Assembly: GCF_001278115.1 (NCBI RefSeq) | Contig: NZ_LIYD01000005.1 | Location: 914,924 to 978,923, forward strand | Source of the DNA: Flavobacterium akiainvivens | GTDB taxonomy: Bacteria > Bacteroidota > Bacteroidia > Flavobacteriales > Flavobacteriaceae | DNA length: 64,000 nt | Reading direction: 5' to 3' | Shown here: positions 49,508 through 58,078 of the stretch, in pieces | Position numbering within the stretch: the first letter of the stretch is position 1 | Layout of the letters: the number at the start of each line of letters is the position of its first letter | Program-made: the position numbers and the translations under genes | The notes under the pieces: model-generated | Told to the model about the DNA's origin: nothing | Database searches by the model: none | The model's input: only the letters and a program-made list of their open reading frames with translations

Positions 49508-50359
49508 TTAGACAGAAGTAGCTTTCGGGTTACTTCTGTTTTTTGTTTTATAGGTTTTCATTTTGATACTGCTTTGCAGGTGCATTTTGTTTGGAGTCAG
49601 CATATAATTTGACCAATGTGGCCTGATTTGATTATACTTATTTATAACCTCCGCTACCAGCTTTTTCATTAATGATAATTCAAGATGGTAAGCGTCAATC
49701 ATAAACTCCTGTTTTAATATTCCATTTACCCTTTCCGCTACTGCATTTTCATAAGGATCTGAGTTTTGAGTCATACTACATTTCAAGTTACATTTTTTTA
49801 ATAAATATTGATACTCATCCGAACAATATTGTATTCCCCTGTCTGAATGATGTATTAATGATTCAGCCTTAAACATCCTGTTCTTATGAGCCATTTTTAG
49901 AGCATTAATACTGCCTTGTGTGCTCAGGGAATCAGACACATCATATCCCATTATCTTTTTAGAATAAGCATCTGTTATTAAGCTTAAATAACAAGGTTTA
50001 TCCCGTTTCCCGATGTATGTAATGTCGGATACCCACACCTGCTCCGGTTTAGTAATATCAAGTTCTTTAATCAGGTTAGGATGCTTTCTAAAACGATGGT
50101 GTGACCATGTAGTGACATGATAACTCCTTTTAGGCTTTATCAGTAAATGATTTGCTTTTAAAATACTAAAGAACTTATCCCTTCCTACTTTTAAATCTTT
50201 AAGCTTATTATTAAGTATATGATACAATTTGCGTGTACCAAGCCGGGGTTGGGCTATGCGCTGTTCCTTTACAAGTCCTACAACCTGTTCCGCCAGGCTC
50301 CTGCGAAGCTTGACACGTTTAACACTTCGATAATAAACCTGCCTGTCTATCCCGAACAA
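49508..50359 (-). CDS. IS3-family transposase OrfB (DDE integrase core)
   Basis: 283 residues by the first ATG, but the natural product is probably an OrfAB fusion. The rve core has D in VWVSDITYIGKRDKP, D in LIHHSDRGIQYCSDEY and E in NAVAERVNGILKQEF, a complete DDE triad with 35-residue-type spacing. An N-terminal HTH_21-like segment is present (QRIAQPRLGTRKLYHILNN). The stop codon TAA lies at the very left end, next to the T run. Translation in the -1 frame from orfA at A AAA AAA G (50390-50396) would read KKRQESLSFSCGLFGIDRQ and enter this frame. Confidence 0.92.
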   Translation of the reverse strand: MFGIDRQVYYRSVKRVKLRRSLAEQVVGLVKEQRIAQPRLGTRKLYHILNNKLKDLKVGRDKFFSILKANHLLIKPKRSYHVTTWSHHRFRKHPNLIKELDITKPEQVWVSDITYIGKRDKPCYLSLITDAYSKKIMGYDVSDSLSTQGSINALKMAHKNRMFKAESLIHHSDRGIQYCSDEYQYLLKKCNLKCSMTQNSDPYENAVAERVNGILKQEFMIDAYHLELSLMKKLVAEVINKYNQIRPHWSNYMLTPNKMHLQSSIKMKTYKTKNRSNPKATSV

Positions 50360-50373
50360 ACCACAGCTGAAGC

Positions 50374-50802
50374 TTAAGCTTTCCTGCCTTTTTTTACTGA
50401 AGGATTGGATTGTCCGGGTGGTAAGTTTTTTCTGATGTCAATATTATATTCCTTTTCCGCTAAGTCTATCATCATATCAAAAATAATAGCTTTAGAATCG
50501 GATATATGGTTTTGACTTTCAAGCTGGGCTTTCTGCTTTTCTAAAAGCTTTACTTTGGCCTCAAGTTCCATAATACGTTGTTCAGGTGTCTTTGGCATAT
50601 TCGATGGTGTTTGATTCTCCCAATCAAAGTTACCATATTTCCTAAGCCAATTTACAACTGTTGAACGAGCCTGGATGCCATATTTTCTTTGCGCGGCATA
50701 AGTTGAAAGCTCACCCGATTCAATCTCTTTTACAATTTGAATCTTTAAACTTAAAGTGTAATCTTTTTGGGTACGCCTTACATAATTGTTTTGTCCTTCC
50801 AT
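50374..50802 (-). CDS. IS3-family transposase OrfA
   Basis: 142 residues from MEGQNNYVRRTQKDYTLSLK; an upstream ATG (50856) is also in frame. N-terminal helix-turn-helix (IQIVKEIESGELSTYAAQRK, ARSTVVNWLRKYG) binds the ends; the second half is a leucine zipper coiled coil (IMELEAKVKLLEKQKAQLES). It ends with SVKKGRKA just past the slippery A7G run that leads into OrfB. OrfA alone usually represses or aids transposition. Confidence 0.9.
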   Translation of the reverse strand: MEGQNNYVRRTQKDYTLSLKIQIVKEIESGELSTYAAQRKYGIQARSTVVNWLRKYGNFDWENQTPSNMPKTPEQRIMELEAKVKLLEKQKAQLESQNHISDSKAIIFDMMIDLAEKEYNIDIRKNLPPGQSNPSVKKGRKA

Positions 50803-50941
50803 TTTGATACTTTTTTTGTGTATCGATATTTCAGGACGGGACATGCTATGAAACAAAAAAACCTGGAGTAAGTTACTTCAGGTTTTTTTTATGAATTCAG
50901 TCGAAAATTCAAACAATCGAAATATCTAACAATCCAAATAA

Positions 50942-51292
50942 TTATTCTCCATGTAAAAACGATTGCCTGTTTAGCAGGGTTTCTTCGTCTTCTACATAAT
51001 TATCATCGGGCACGCAGCAGTCTACCGGGCAAACGGCAGCACACTGGGGCTCGTCATGAAAACCTTTACACTCAGTACACTTACCGGGTACAATGTAATA
51101 AATATCATCGCTTATAGGCGTGTGGGGTGCATCAGCATCTACTTCTTCGCCGCTGGGCAGTACTATACTGCCACGCAGGCTGGTACCATCTTTATAGCGC
51201 CAGTCGTCTGCGCCCTCATAAATGGCCGTGTTAGGACATTCGGGTTCGCAGGCACCGCAATTTATACATTCGTCTGTTATAATGATAGCCAT
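50942..51292 (-). CDS. Ferredoxin, 2x[4Fe-4S], YfhL-like
   Basis: 116 residues. Cluster 1 cysteines are in [13 protein letters not shown] (C9, C12, C15, C19). After an insert of about 45 residues, cluster 2 is [21 protein letters not shown]. The insert plus the extended second motif fit the Bacteroidota long ferredoxin of the YfhL/Fdx type. Divergent from the acyl-CoA reductase gene with interlocked promoters. Likely electron donor for unknown partners. A hairpin arm begins 8 bp after the stop. Confidence 0.9.
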   Translation of the reverse strand: MAIIITDECINCGACEPECPNTAIYEGADDWRYKDGTSLRGSIVLPSGEEVDADAPHTPISDDIYYIVPGKCTECKGFHDEPQCAAVCPVDCCVPDDNYVEDEETLLNRQSFLHGE

Positions 51293-51317
51293 GGCTTACT
51301 CTTTAATATTATTAACG

Positions 51318-51359
51318 TAAATTTGCCGCAAAATTACGTCCAAATCCATTCATAAGCAA
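51318..51359. promoter_or_regulatory. Interlocked divergent promoters of ferredoxin and acyl-CoA reductase
   Basis: TAAATTTGCCGCAAAATTA (51318-51336) holds a plus-strand -7 box TAAATTTG and a minus-strand -7 box TAATTTTG back to back. The minus promoter also has a TTG (CAA at 51357-51359) 20 bp upstream. The plus one lacks a clear TTG. Confidence 0.55.
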
Positions 51360-51364
51360 GCACC

Positions 51365-52423
51365 ATGACGTTAACAGAAATAAAAAAAGCATTTACCACG
51401 CTGGGCAGCTTCCTGAACCAGTTTCATTTAAGTGGAAGCACTCACAACCAGGAGGTTCCGTTTAATGATACATTTTTTGAGAGCTTTATAAGCCTCATTA
51501 ACCAGTCGCAGCACCACAACCGCTGGTTTACGCCAGAGCAGGTGTATTTTGCTGCTGAACAATGGGCAGAAGCCCTTACACCACAAAACCTTGACAATTG
51601 GCTTACCCCGTACACTATTAATAATACCCAACCCAAAACCGTAGCCCTTATACTTGCGGGGAATATTCCGCTGGTGGGCTTCCACGATTTTGTATCGGTT
51701 TTGGTTTCAGGCCATAAGGCACTGGTAAAACTGTCGAGTAACGACAAGCAGCTGTTACCTTTCCTTGCAAAATACCTGATTACAGTTGAGCCCGGCCTTG
51801 CCGAACAAATAACCTTTACCGAAGAAAAGCTTGAGGGTTTTGATGCCGTTATTGCCACCGGTAGCAACAACACTGCCCGCTATTTTGAATACTACTTTAA
51901 AGATAAGCCCAACATTATCCGTAAAAACCGCAACAGCGTAGCAGTACTGACTGGCAACGAAACACATGAAGAGCTTGTAGGCCTGGGCGAAGACATCTTC
52001 CGCTATTTTGGGCTTGGATGCCGCAACGTGTCGAAGCTTTTTGTACCGCAGGGCTATGATTTTAAGGCCTTTTTTGAGGCTATTTTTACCTATGGCGATA
52101 TCATCCACTACGATAAATATGCCAATAATTACGACTATAATAAGGCTGTATTCCTTATGAGCAACTTTAAGCTGCTGGATAACGAATTCCTTACCCTTAA
52201 GGAAGACCCGGGCTATGCATCGCCTATATCGAGCGTGTTTTATGAGTATTATGATAAAATTGATGATATAAAACAAAAGCTTGGGGATGAGCATGAGCAG
52301 ATACAATGCATTGTTAGTGGCAATAGCTTTGAAGGCGCAATAGCATTTGGCAATACCCAAAAGCCCGGCCTGAGCGATTATGCCGATAATGTTGATACAA
52401 TTGCATTTTTGTCGAAAATTTAA
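51365..52423 (+). CDS. Acyl-CoA reductase, LuxC-like
   Basis: 352 residues of the aldehyde-dehydrogenase-like acyl-CoA reductase family common in Flavobacteriia. Nucleotide-binding region VALILAGNIPLVGFHDFVSV (about 95), a GSNNTARYFEYYFKD segment and the presumed catalytic C219 in FGLGCRNVSKLFVP. It would reduce a fatty acyl-CoA to an aldehyde. There are no luxA/luxB genes, so luminescence is not implied. Upstream of serC by 82 bp; a shared transcript is possible but the functional link is unclear. Confidence 0.85.
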   Translation: MTLTEIKKAFTTLGSFLNQFHLSGSTHNQEVPFNDTFFESFISLINQSQHHNRWFTPEQVYFAAEQWAEALTPQNLDNWLTPYTINNTQPKTVALILAGNIPLVGFHDFVSVLVSGHKALVKLSSNDKQLLPFLAKYLITVEPGLAEQITFTEEKLEGFDAVIATGSNNTARYFEYYFKDKPNIIRKNRNSVAVLTGNETHEELVGLGEDIFRYFGLGCRNVSKLFVPQGYDFKAFFEAIFTYGDIIHYDKYANNYDYNKAVFLMSNFKLLDNEFLTLKEDPGYASPISSVFYEYYDKIDDIKQKLGDEHEQIQCIVSGNSFEGAIAFGNTQKPGLSDYADNVDTIAFLSKI

Positions 52424-52505
52424 GTTGATTTTTTACGTTATTCTTAGCGGTTATTCGGCACTTAATTAAGAAATTTGCCACACATTAAGTAACACTTCAA
52501 CAATA

Positions 52506-53582
52506 ATGAAAAAACACAACTTTAGTGCAGGGCCATCAATCCTGCCACAGGAAGTATTTGAAAAATCAGCACAGGCAATTCTTGATTTTAACGGTTCCGG
52601 CCTTTCAATCCTGGAAATATCGCACCGCAGCAAAGACTTTGTTGCCGTTATGGAAGATGCCCGCGCCCTTGTACTTGAGCTTATGGGGCTTACAGGCAAA
52701 GGCTACCAGGCGCTTTTCCTTTCGGGTGGTGCAAGCCTTGAATTTATCCGCGTGCCTTACAACCTGCTTACAGAAGGCGGCAAGGCCGCTTACCTTGATA
52801 CCGGAACCTGGGCTTCGGCTGCCATAAAAGAGGCTAAGAAGTTTGGCTCTACCGAAGTTGTGGCTTCATCCAAAGACCAGAATTATAACTACATCCCTAA
52901 AGGGTATACCATACCGGCCGACGCCGATTACTTTCACTGCACCAGCAACAATACTATTTTCGGTACCCAGATGAACGAATTTCCGGAAACTGACGTGCCT
53001 TTGGTGTGCGACATGAGCTCTGATATTTTTTCTCGTGAGATTGATTTCTCTAAATTTGGCATTATATACGCCGGTGCACAAAAAAACATGGGCCCTGCGG
53101 GTACCGCGCTAATTGTAATTAAGGAAGAGCTGCTGGGCAAAACCGGCCGCAGCATTCCGTCGCTATTAGACTACAAGCAGCACATTGATAAAGAAAGCAT
53201 GTACAACACCCCGGCGGTGTTCCCGGTATATGCATCTTACCTTACGCTGAAATGGCTTAAGGAACAGGGGGGCGTTACAGCTATAGAGGCCAAAAACAAT
53301 GCTAAAGCAGCCCTGCTGTATGGCGAAATTGACCGCAACCCACTGTTTAAAGGCACTGCCCAAACCGAAGACCGCTCTAAAATGAACGTATGCTTTTTGC
53401 TTGAAAACGAAGCCCATACAGAGCAGTTTGACAAGTTATGGAAAGCCGCCGGTATCAGTGGCCTTGCCGGGCACAGGTCAGTTGGCGGATACCGCGCCTC
53501 TATTTATAACGCCATGCCCATTGAAAGCGTACAGGTACTGGTGGATGTAATGAAAGAATTAGAACGCACAGTAGCCCCCTAA
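52506..53582 (+). CDS. serC: 3-phosphoserine / phosphohydroxythreonine aminotransferase
   Basis: 358 residues, PLP enzyme of serine and pyridoxal-phosphate biosynthesis (3-phosphohydroxypyruvate to phosphoserine). Starts MKKHNFSAGPSILP (the FSAGPS motif); PLP lysine K193 in IYAGAQKNMGPAGT; C-terminal HRSVGGYRASIYNAMP. Length is normal. The last codons and the stop (VAP stop) lie in a copy of the dispersed GC-rich repeat (53573-53599). A serA-like gene follows. Confidence 0.95.
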   Translation: MKKHNFSAGPSILPQEVFEKSAQAILDFNGSGLSILEISHRSKDFVAVMEDARALVLELMGLTGKGYQALFLSGGASLEFIRVPYNLLTEGGKAAYLDTGTWASAAIKEAKKFGSTEVVASSKDQNYNYIPKGYTIPADADYFHCTSNNTIFGTQMNEFPETDVPLVCDMSSDIFSREIDFSKFGIIYAGAQKNMGPAGTALIVIKEELLGKTGRSIPSLLDYKQHIDKESMYNTPAVFPVYASYLTLKWLKEQGGVTAIEAKNNAKAALLYGEIDRNPLFKGTAQTEDRSKMNVCFLLENEAHTEQFDKLWKAAGISGLAGHRSVGGYRASIYNAMPIESVQVLVDVMKELERTVAP

Positions 53583-53599
53583 CCCCCAAAGGGGGAATT
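53573..53599. repeat. GC-rich dispersed repeat, overlapping the serC stop
   Basis: AGCCCCCTAACCCCCAAAGG and following GGGAATT match the pair at 17589-17672. The repeat supplies the terminal Ala-Pro codons and the stop of serC. Confidence 0.85.
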
Positions 53600-53609
53600 C
53601 TCACTCAGC

Positions 53610-53760
53610 CGACAATAGCAGTAACACTGAACCTGTCGAAGCGCATTTTGTCACTCCGAACGAAGCGCAGCGGAGTTGAGGAATCTTTATTTCGCAAAAA
53701 GTTAATCAGTCAAAAATAAATACAGTTTTCAGGTTCTGAGTGAAGCTCATTCTGATTTCT
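53610..53760. repeat. Mosaic of dispersed intergenic repeats
   Basis: Contains ACTGAACCTGTCGAAGCGC, then a dyad ACTCCG (53653-53658) / CGGAGT (53671-53676) in the string GAACGAAGCGCAGCGGAG followed by GAGGAATCTTTATTTCGC, then a word-type TCAGGTTCTGAG. Such strings are, from memory, common in Flavobacteriia intergenic DNA. No gene. Confidence 0.55.
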
Positions 53761-53784
53761 GAATTCTAAAATCTAATTTCAAAA

Positions 53785-54750
53785 ATGAAAATATTAGCAA
53801 ACGATGGTATCTCTAAAAGCGGCATTATAGCCCTTGAAGACGCCGGTTTTGAAGTTATAACCACCAAGGTAGCCCAGGAGCAGGTTGCCAATTACATAAA
53901 TACAAATGATGTTGCCGTACTACTGGTGCGCAGCGCTACCAAGGTACGCAAAGACATTATAGATGCCTGCCCGGGCCTTAAAATTATAGGCCGTGGCGGT
54001 GTGGGTATGGATAATATTGATGTGGAATATGCCCGCGAAAAAGGCATCCACGTAATCAATACCCCGGCTTCGTCATCAGACTCGGTAGCTGAGTTGGTAT
54101 TTGCCCACCTGTTTACCGGTGTGCGTTTCCTACACGATGCTAACCGCAATATGCCCCTTGAAGGCGACACCAATTTTGAAGCGCTTAAAAAAGCCTATGC
54201 AAACGGTATCGAACTTCGAGGCAAGACCCTTGGTATAATTGGTTTTGGCCGTATAGGGCGCTCTGTGGCGCGTGTGGCCCTTGGCCTTGGCATGAGGGTT
54301 ATAGCATCAGATAAATTTGTAGGAGAAGCTGCTATCCGCGTTGACTTTTACAACGGCCAGTTTATTAATGTAGATATTGTAACCGAACCTATTGAACAAA
54401 TACTTAAGGAAGCCGACTTTATTACCCTGCACGTACCGGCGCAGGAAGGCGGTTATGTAATAGGTAAACCGGAATTTGAAACCATGAAAAACGGCGTGGG
54501 TATTGTTAACGCTTCACGCGGAGGTGTGATAGACGAAGTTGCCCTTATTGAAGCGCTTGACAGTAAAAAAGTTGCCTTTGCAGGCCTTGACGTATTTGAA
54601 AATGAACCTACACCGGCTATACAGGTACTAATGCACCCTAATGTATCGCTTACACCACACATAGGTGCTGCTACCCTTGAGGCGCAGGACCGTATAGGCA
54701 CAGAGCTTGCTGAGCAAATTGCAAGCCTGCTGAAAACTGAAAATTCTTAA
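53785..54750 (+). CDS. serA: D-2-hydroxyacid dehydrogenase, probable D-3-phosphoglycerate dehydrogenase
   Basis: 321 residues without the C-terminal regulatory ACT domain. Rossmann motif LGIIGFGRIGRSVARVALG (about 147); catalytic arginine region VNASRGGVIDEVALIE, glutamate in FENEPTPA and the histidine in SLTPHIGAATLEAQD. The position after serC makes phosphoglycerate dehydrogenase likely (first step of serine synthesis), although other 2-hydroxyacid substrates are possible. Ends just before two terminators. Confidence 0.87.
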   Translation: MKILANDGISKSGIIALEDAGFEVITTKVAQEQVANYINTNDVAVLLVRSATKVRKDIIDACPGLKIIGRGGVGMDNIDVEYAREKGIHVINTPASSSDSVAELVFAHLFTGVRFLHDANRNMPLEGDTNFEALKKAYANGIELRGKTLGIIGFGRIGRSVARVALGLGMRVIASDKFVGEAAIRVDFYNGQFINVDIVTEPIEQILKEADFITLHVPAQEGGYVIGKPEFETMKNGVGIVNASRGGVIDEVALIEALDSKKVAFAGLDVFENEPTPAIQVLMHPNVSLTPHIGAATLEAQDRIGTELAEQIASLLKTENS

Positions 54751-54767
54751 TTGAAATTTTTACAATA

Positions 54768-54797
54768 TGAAGGCCATCCATTAGGTGGCTTTTTTTT
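54768..54797 (+). terminator. Intrinsic terminator of the serA-like gene
   Basis: GGCCATCC and GGTGGCT arms (imperfect) with a T8 run. Confidence 0.75.
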
Positions 54798-54811
54798 GTA
54801 AACAGAATATA

Positions 54812-54841
54812 AAAAAACAAACCCGCCTTATTGGCGGGTTT
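54812..54841 (-). terminator. Intrinsic terminator of ndh
   Basis: Minus strand: AAACCCGCC (54819-54827) pairs with GGCGGGTTT (54833-54841), followed by T7. Confidence 0.85.
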
Positions 54842-54847
54842 TACAAT

Positions 54848-56158
54848 TTATACCTTACTGCTTTCAGGCGAAGTAGCTGCCGGTGCCCCCGGTGCTGTCC
54901 TAATCTTTTTTTCAGGCCTTATAATCATACGCAGTGGCTGGTCCATACTAAAATAAGATACCATCCAGTTCCAGAACGTAACCAAACGGTTTCTTAAAGT
55001 AATCAAAGACATTAAGTGGATAAACAGCCACATAAGCCATGCAAGCAATCCTTTAAAGTGCATTTTTGGTTTAGGTAAATCTACCACAGCCTTGTTTTTA
55101 CCAATAATGGCCATTGAGCCTTTATCGTGATATTTAAACGGGGTTAGTGCCTGGCCTTTTATTTGTTTTTTAAAGTTTTTGGCAAGGTGTTTACCCTGCT
55201 GTATGGCAACCTGTGCCACCTGCGGATGCCCTTTAGGCCAATCGGCATCGCTGGTCTGGAAACAGGTGTCGCCAATTGCATAAATATTGCTTGTGTTGGC
55301 AACCTTGTTATGCTCATCAACTATCATACGTTTTGCCGGGCCAAAGCTTTCTGCCGGAAGGCCATCATAAACGCGGCAACCCACACCGGCAGCCCAAATC
55401 AGGTTCTTTGCCTGTATGGTTTCGCCGTTGCTTAAATGCACAGTATCATCTACAAAATCGGTTACGCGCACGTTAAGCTTAATTATAACACCCAGTTTGC
55501 TAAGCGCATCATACGTATCTTTCTGGCTGGCCTTGCTCATAGGCGAAAGTAGTGCATCTGCACCATCAACCAGGTATACATTACTAATACTTGTAGCAAG
55601 TTCAGGATATTCTTTGCGCATAATACCTTTACGCATTTCGGCAAACATACCCGATACTTCTACACCAGTTGGGCCACCACCGGCCACCACAATATTCATA
55701 TACTTTCGGCGCTCACGGCTGTTAGTATGCAGGGTGGCTTTTTCCATCCTTTGCAGCAGCTTGTTGCGCATTTCCAGCGCATCGTTAAGCGTTTTCATGG
55801 GTATGGCGTTTTTCTTCACGTTTTCCATACCAAAGTAATTGGTTTCAGCCCCGGTTGCAAATATAAGGGCATCATACTCAAGCTCGCCGTTATGCAGTAC
55901 TGCAATATTCTCAGCAGGCCTAACAGCCACTAATTCGCCCATACGGAATGTAATATTTTCCTTATCACGGTAGTATTTCCTGAAAGGATAGCTAATACTT
56001 GAAGGCTCAAGGTAGGCTGTTGCCACCTGGTAAATAAGCGGCGGAAAAAAGTTATAATTGTTTTTGTCTACCAGAGTAACTTCAAAGTCTTTGTTGTTTG
56101 CAAGGTTGTTTGCAAGGTTAACACCTGCAAAGCCCCCTCCTATTATCACTACTTTCAT
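54848..56158 (-). CDS. ndh: Type II NADH:quinone oxidoreductase
   Basis: 436 residues starting MKVVIIGGGFAGVNLANNLA; an in-frame start 93 bp upstream would add residues unlike the family. FAD motif GGGFAG (7-12), NADH motif VAGGGPTGVEVSGMFAEMRK (about 155), FAD second motif YAIGDTCFQ (about 290). The C-terminal part has an amphipathic segment and a hydrophobic helix (FKGLLAWLMWLFIHLMSLI) for membrane binding. It passes electrons from NADH to menaquinone without pumping protons. Confidence 0.92.
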   Translation of the reverse strand: MKVVIIGGGFAGVNLANNLANNKDFEVTLVDKNNYNFFPPLIYQVATAYLEPSSISYPFRKYYRDKENITFRMGELVAVRPAENIAVLHNGELEYDALIFATGAETNYFGMENVKKNAIPMKTLNDALEMRNKLLQRMEKATLHTNSRERRKYMNIVVAGGGPTGVEVSGMFAEMRKGIMRKEYPELATSISNVYLVDGADALLSPMSKASQKDTYDALSKLGVIIKLNVRVTDFVDDTVHLSNGETIQAKNLIWAAGVGCRVYDGLPAESFGPAKRMIVDEHNKVANTSNIYAIGDTCFQTSDADWPKGHPQVAQVAIQQGKHLAKNFKKQIKGQALTPFKYHDKGSMAIIGKNKAVVDLPKPKMHFKGLLAWLMWLFIHLMSLITLRNRLVTFWNWMVSYFSMDQPLRMIIRPEKKIRTAPGAPAATSPESSKV

Positions 56159-56357
56159 GATGGAAAATGTTAGTTGCCAATTGATTAAAAATGCCCCGAA
56201 AAGCCCTATAAAATTAAGGCTTTTACTGTTAAATGGCAAGGCGCTTGGCACGCCCTTAACCCATTTTTATGAAATAATTTTGTTTTGCCCCATACCACCA
56301 TTATACCCTTAAAAAAAGGCACTAAAAATTACCGTGGAATTTATAGATATGTTAATA
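56159..56357. other. Intergenic region without recognised elements
   Basis: Between the divergent ndh and yihY genes. Apart from the promoter on the right, no dyad or ORF is supported. Confidence 0.4.
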
Positions 56358-56391
56358 TTGTAGCATTCGCCTGACAGTATATTTACATTTG
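56358..56391 (+). promoter_or_regulatory. Promoter of the YihY gene
   Basis: TTG at 56358-56360, 23 bp, TACATTTG at 56384-56391, an exact -7 box. It overlaps the upstream TTG codon at 56389, so translation must start later, at the ATG at 56416. Confidence 0.65.
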
Positions 56392-56415
56392 GATAAAAAC
56401 GCACCACACCCAAAA

Positions 56416-57408
56416 ATGAAGAAGATATTTACCAAAAAAACGCTTAAAAGCAGCATAACGGTTTTAAAGGAAACCTTTACCAGCTTTATGCAGGATAAAG
56501 GCCTTAAGCTTAGTGCATCGCTATCTTATTACACGGTCTTTTCTATGGCTCCGTTACTATTGCTTATTATTTCTCTTGCAGGGGCCATATTTGGGCAGGA
56601 AGCAAGCGAGGGGCGTGTTTTTGCCGAAATACACGACCTGATAGGCGACCAGGCTGCAGCACAAATACAACAGGTAATACGCAATATGCAGCTTTCGGGC
56701 AAAACAACACTATCTGTAGTTATAGGTGTAATAACACTAATAATTGGCGCCACAACCGTTTTTGGCGAAATACAGGACTCTATAAACATGATATGGAAGG
56801 TAAAAGCCAAACCAAGGAAAGGCTGGCTGAAGCTGATAAAAGACAGGCTGCGTTCGGGTTCTATAATTATAGGGCTCGGCTTTTTGCTTATGGTTTCGCT
56901 AATAGCCAATGGTGCCCTTGTGGGGCTAAATAATATTTTGAAGCAATGGTTTCCTGATTTTACCATAATACTGTTTAATGCCGCTAACATAGCCATTAGC
57001 TTCCTGGTAATAACTGTTTTGTTTGGTGTAATATTTAAAGTGCTGCCGGATGCCAAAATCAGGTGGCGCGATGTGCGTGCCGGGGCATTTTTTACAGCCT
57101 GCTTATTTCTTATAGGCCGTTATTTAATAGGCTTGTACATAAGCACTACAGCCGCCGGATCGCCTTATGGTGCAGCGGGGTCGCTTATTGTAATTTTACT
57201 TTGGGTATATTACACTGCCGCCATACTTTATTTTGGAGCAGAATTTACCCGTACTTATGCCATTTTTAAAGGGCGCAGGATTCAGCCTACTGAATTTGCT
57301 GTATTTGTAGAGCAACGTGAAATTGAACGTGAAGCCGCACCTATTACATCACATTTGCATAAAACAGTTGTAGAAAGTGATGCTCAACCCACAAAAAAGC
57401 CGGAATAA
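56416..57408 (+). CDS. YihY/virulence factor BrkB family membrane protein
   Basis: 330 residues starting MKKIFTKKTLKSSITVLKET. Six membrane helices with the family signature SASLSYYTVFSMAPLLLLII (about 36-55), ATTVFGEIQDSINMIWKVKA (about 112), RLRSGSIIIGLGFLLMVSLI and IVILLWVYYTAAILYFGAEF (about 255). Function not settled (transport or RNase BN-mistaken family). A cytoplasmic C-terminal tail of about 60 residues is present. Terminator overlaps the last codons. Confidence 0.9.
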   Translation: MKKIFTKKTLKSSITVLKETFTSFMQDKGLKLSASLSYYTVFSMAPLLLLIISLAGAIFGQEASEGRVFAEIHDLIGDQAAAQIQQVIRNMQLSGKTTLSVVIGVITLIIGATTVFGEIQDSINMIWKVKAKPRKGWLKLIKDRLRSGSIIIGLGFLLMVSLIANGALVGLNNILKQWFPDFTIILFNAANIAISFLVITVLFGVIFKVLPDAKIRWRDVRAGAFFTACLFLIGRYLIGLYISTTAAGSPYGAAGSLIVILLWVYYTAAILYFGAEFTRTYAIFKGRRIQPTEFAVFVEQREIEREAAPITSHLHKTVVESDAQPTKKPE

Positions 57409-57426
57409 CTAAATTCCGGCTTTTTT
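57393..57426 (+). terminator. Intrinsic terminator of the YihY gene
   Basis: AAGCCGGAAT and ATTCCGGCTT arms (the stop is inside the stem) with T6; the A run on the left makes it bidirectional for the convergent GNAT gene. Confidence 0.85.
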
Positions 57427-57432
57427 GTATTG

Positions 57433-57930
57433 TTAAAAACTTAGGGATTTCTCCATTACATAGTCTTCCATTAAGTATCCGTTGCCTATGTTTACATCTA
57501 CAGCACCGGTGTTTGCATAGCCGTTTTTCTCATAAAAATGTATGGCCTTATTAAAACGGTTAACATTAAGTGTTACGGTTTCATTGCCATTTGCCTTAGC
57601 GGCATTTTCTACAGCTGTTATAAGTGCATGCCCCATGCCTGTGCCCTGTGTTTGGGGTAAAACATATAATTTATGGAGCTTGGTAACACCGTAGCGGTAA
57701 TTAAGCTCATAAGATGCAAAGCCCAAATCTTTACCATCTATTGATGCCATTAAAAAATGATGCCCTTTTATGTTTAGCTGTTCAGTAAATGCCGAAGGGC
57801 TGTACATCATATCCATCATATACTCAAGCTGGGCTTCGCTCAGTATGCTTTTATAGGCATTATCCCAGGTTACATTTGCAATTTCAAATATGGTAGTATA
57901 GTCTTCCTGAGAGGCTTTTCTTATTTCCAT
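57433..57930 (-). CDS. GNAT-family N-acetyltransferase
   Basis: 165 residues. Acetyl-CoA loop motif A is KLYVLPQTQGTGMGHALITA (about 92-111; QxxGxG). Strand 4 and helix 4 regions follow (ETVTLNVNRFNKAIHFYEKN, about 118-137), with the classic NxxAIxFYxxxGF-like YEKNGYANTG. Substrate unknown. Single gene convergent with YihY. Confidence 0.88.
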   Translation of the reverse strand: MEIRKASQEDYTTIFEIANVTWDNAYKSILSEAQLEYMMDMMYSPSAFTEQLNIKGHHFLMASIDGKDLGFASYELNYRYGVTKLHKLYVLPQTQGTGMGHALITAVENAAKANGNETVTLNVNRFNKAIHFYEKNGYANTGAVDVNIGNGYLMEDYVMEKSLSF

Positions 57931-58078
57931 TAAATTTTATTTGTAGCTAAAACCCAGTGTTTACGGGGCTTAGCATTTTTTGGTAAAGGTACATAAAAAC
58001 TTTGGCACGCATATTGGATATTAACAAATCAAACAACAATAACGTTCCTATAAGTGTACCAAGAAATACTTTTAAGCT

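Larger units (their letters stand above)
49505..50887. mobile_element. IS3-family insertion sequence (IS150-like), apparently intact
   Basis: About 1.38 kb with orfA and orfB on the minus strand. Both ends carry an end-proximal hairpin (49512-49539 and 50862-50882) that are alike in the outer part (AGAAGTAGCTT versus TGAAGTAACTT), as in many elements that block read-through from outside. Exact ends and target duplication are hidden in T-rich flanks. It lies between the convergent 48849 and ferredoxin genes and disrupts no gene. Confidence 0.85.

Noticed and set aside
51365..52423. LuxC-like gene taken as a luminescence operon
   Set aside because: No luxA, luxB, luxD or luxE is nearby; LuxC-like acyl-CoA reductases are common in non-luminous Flavobacteriia.
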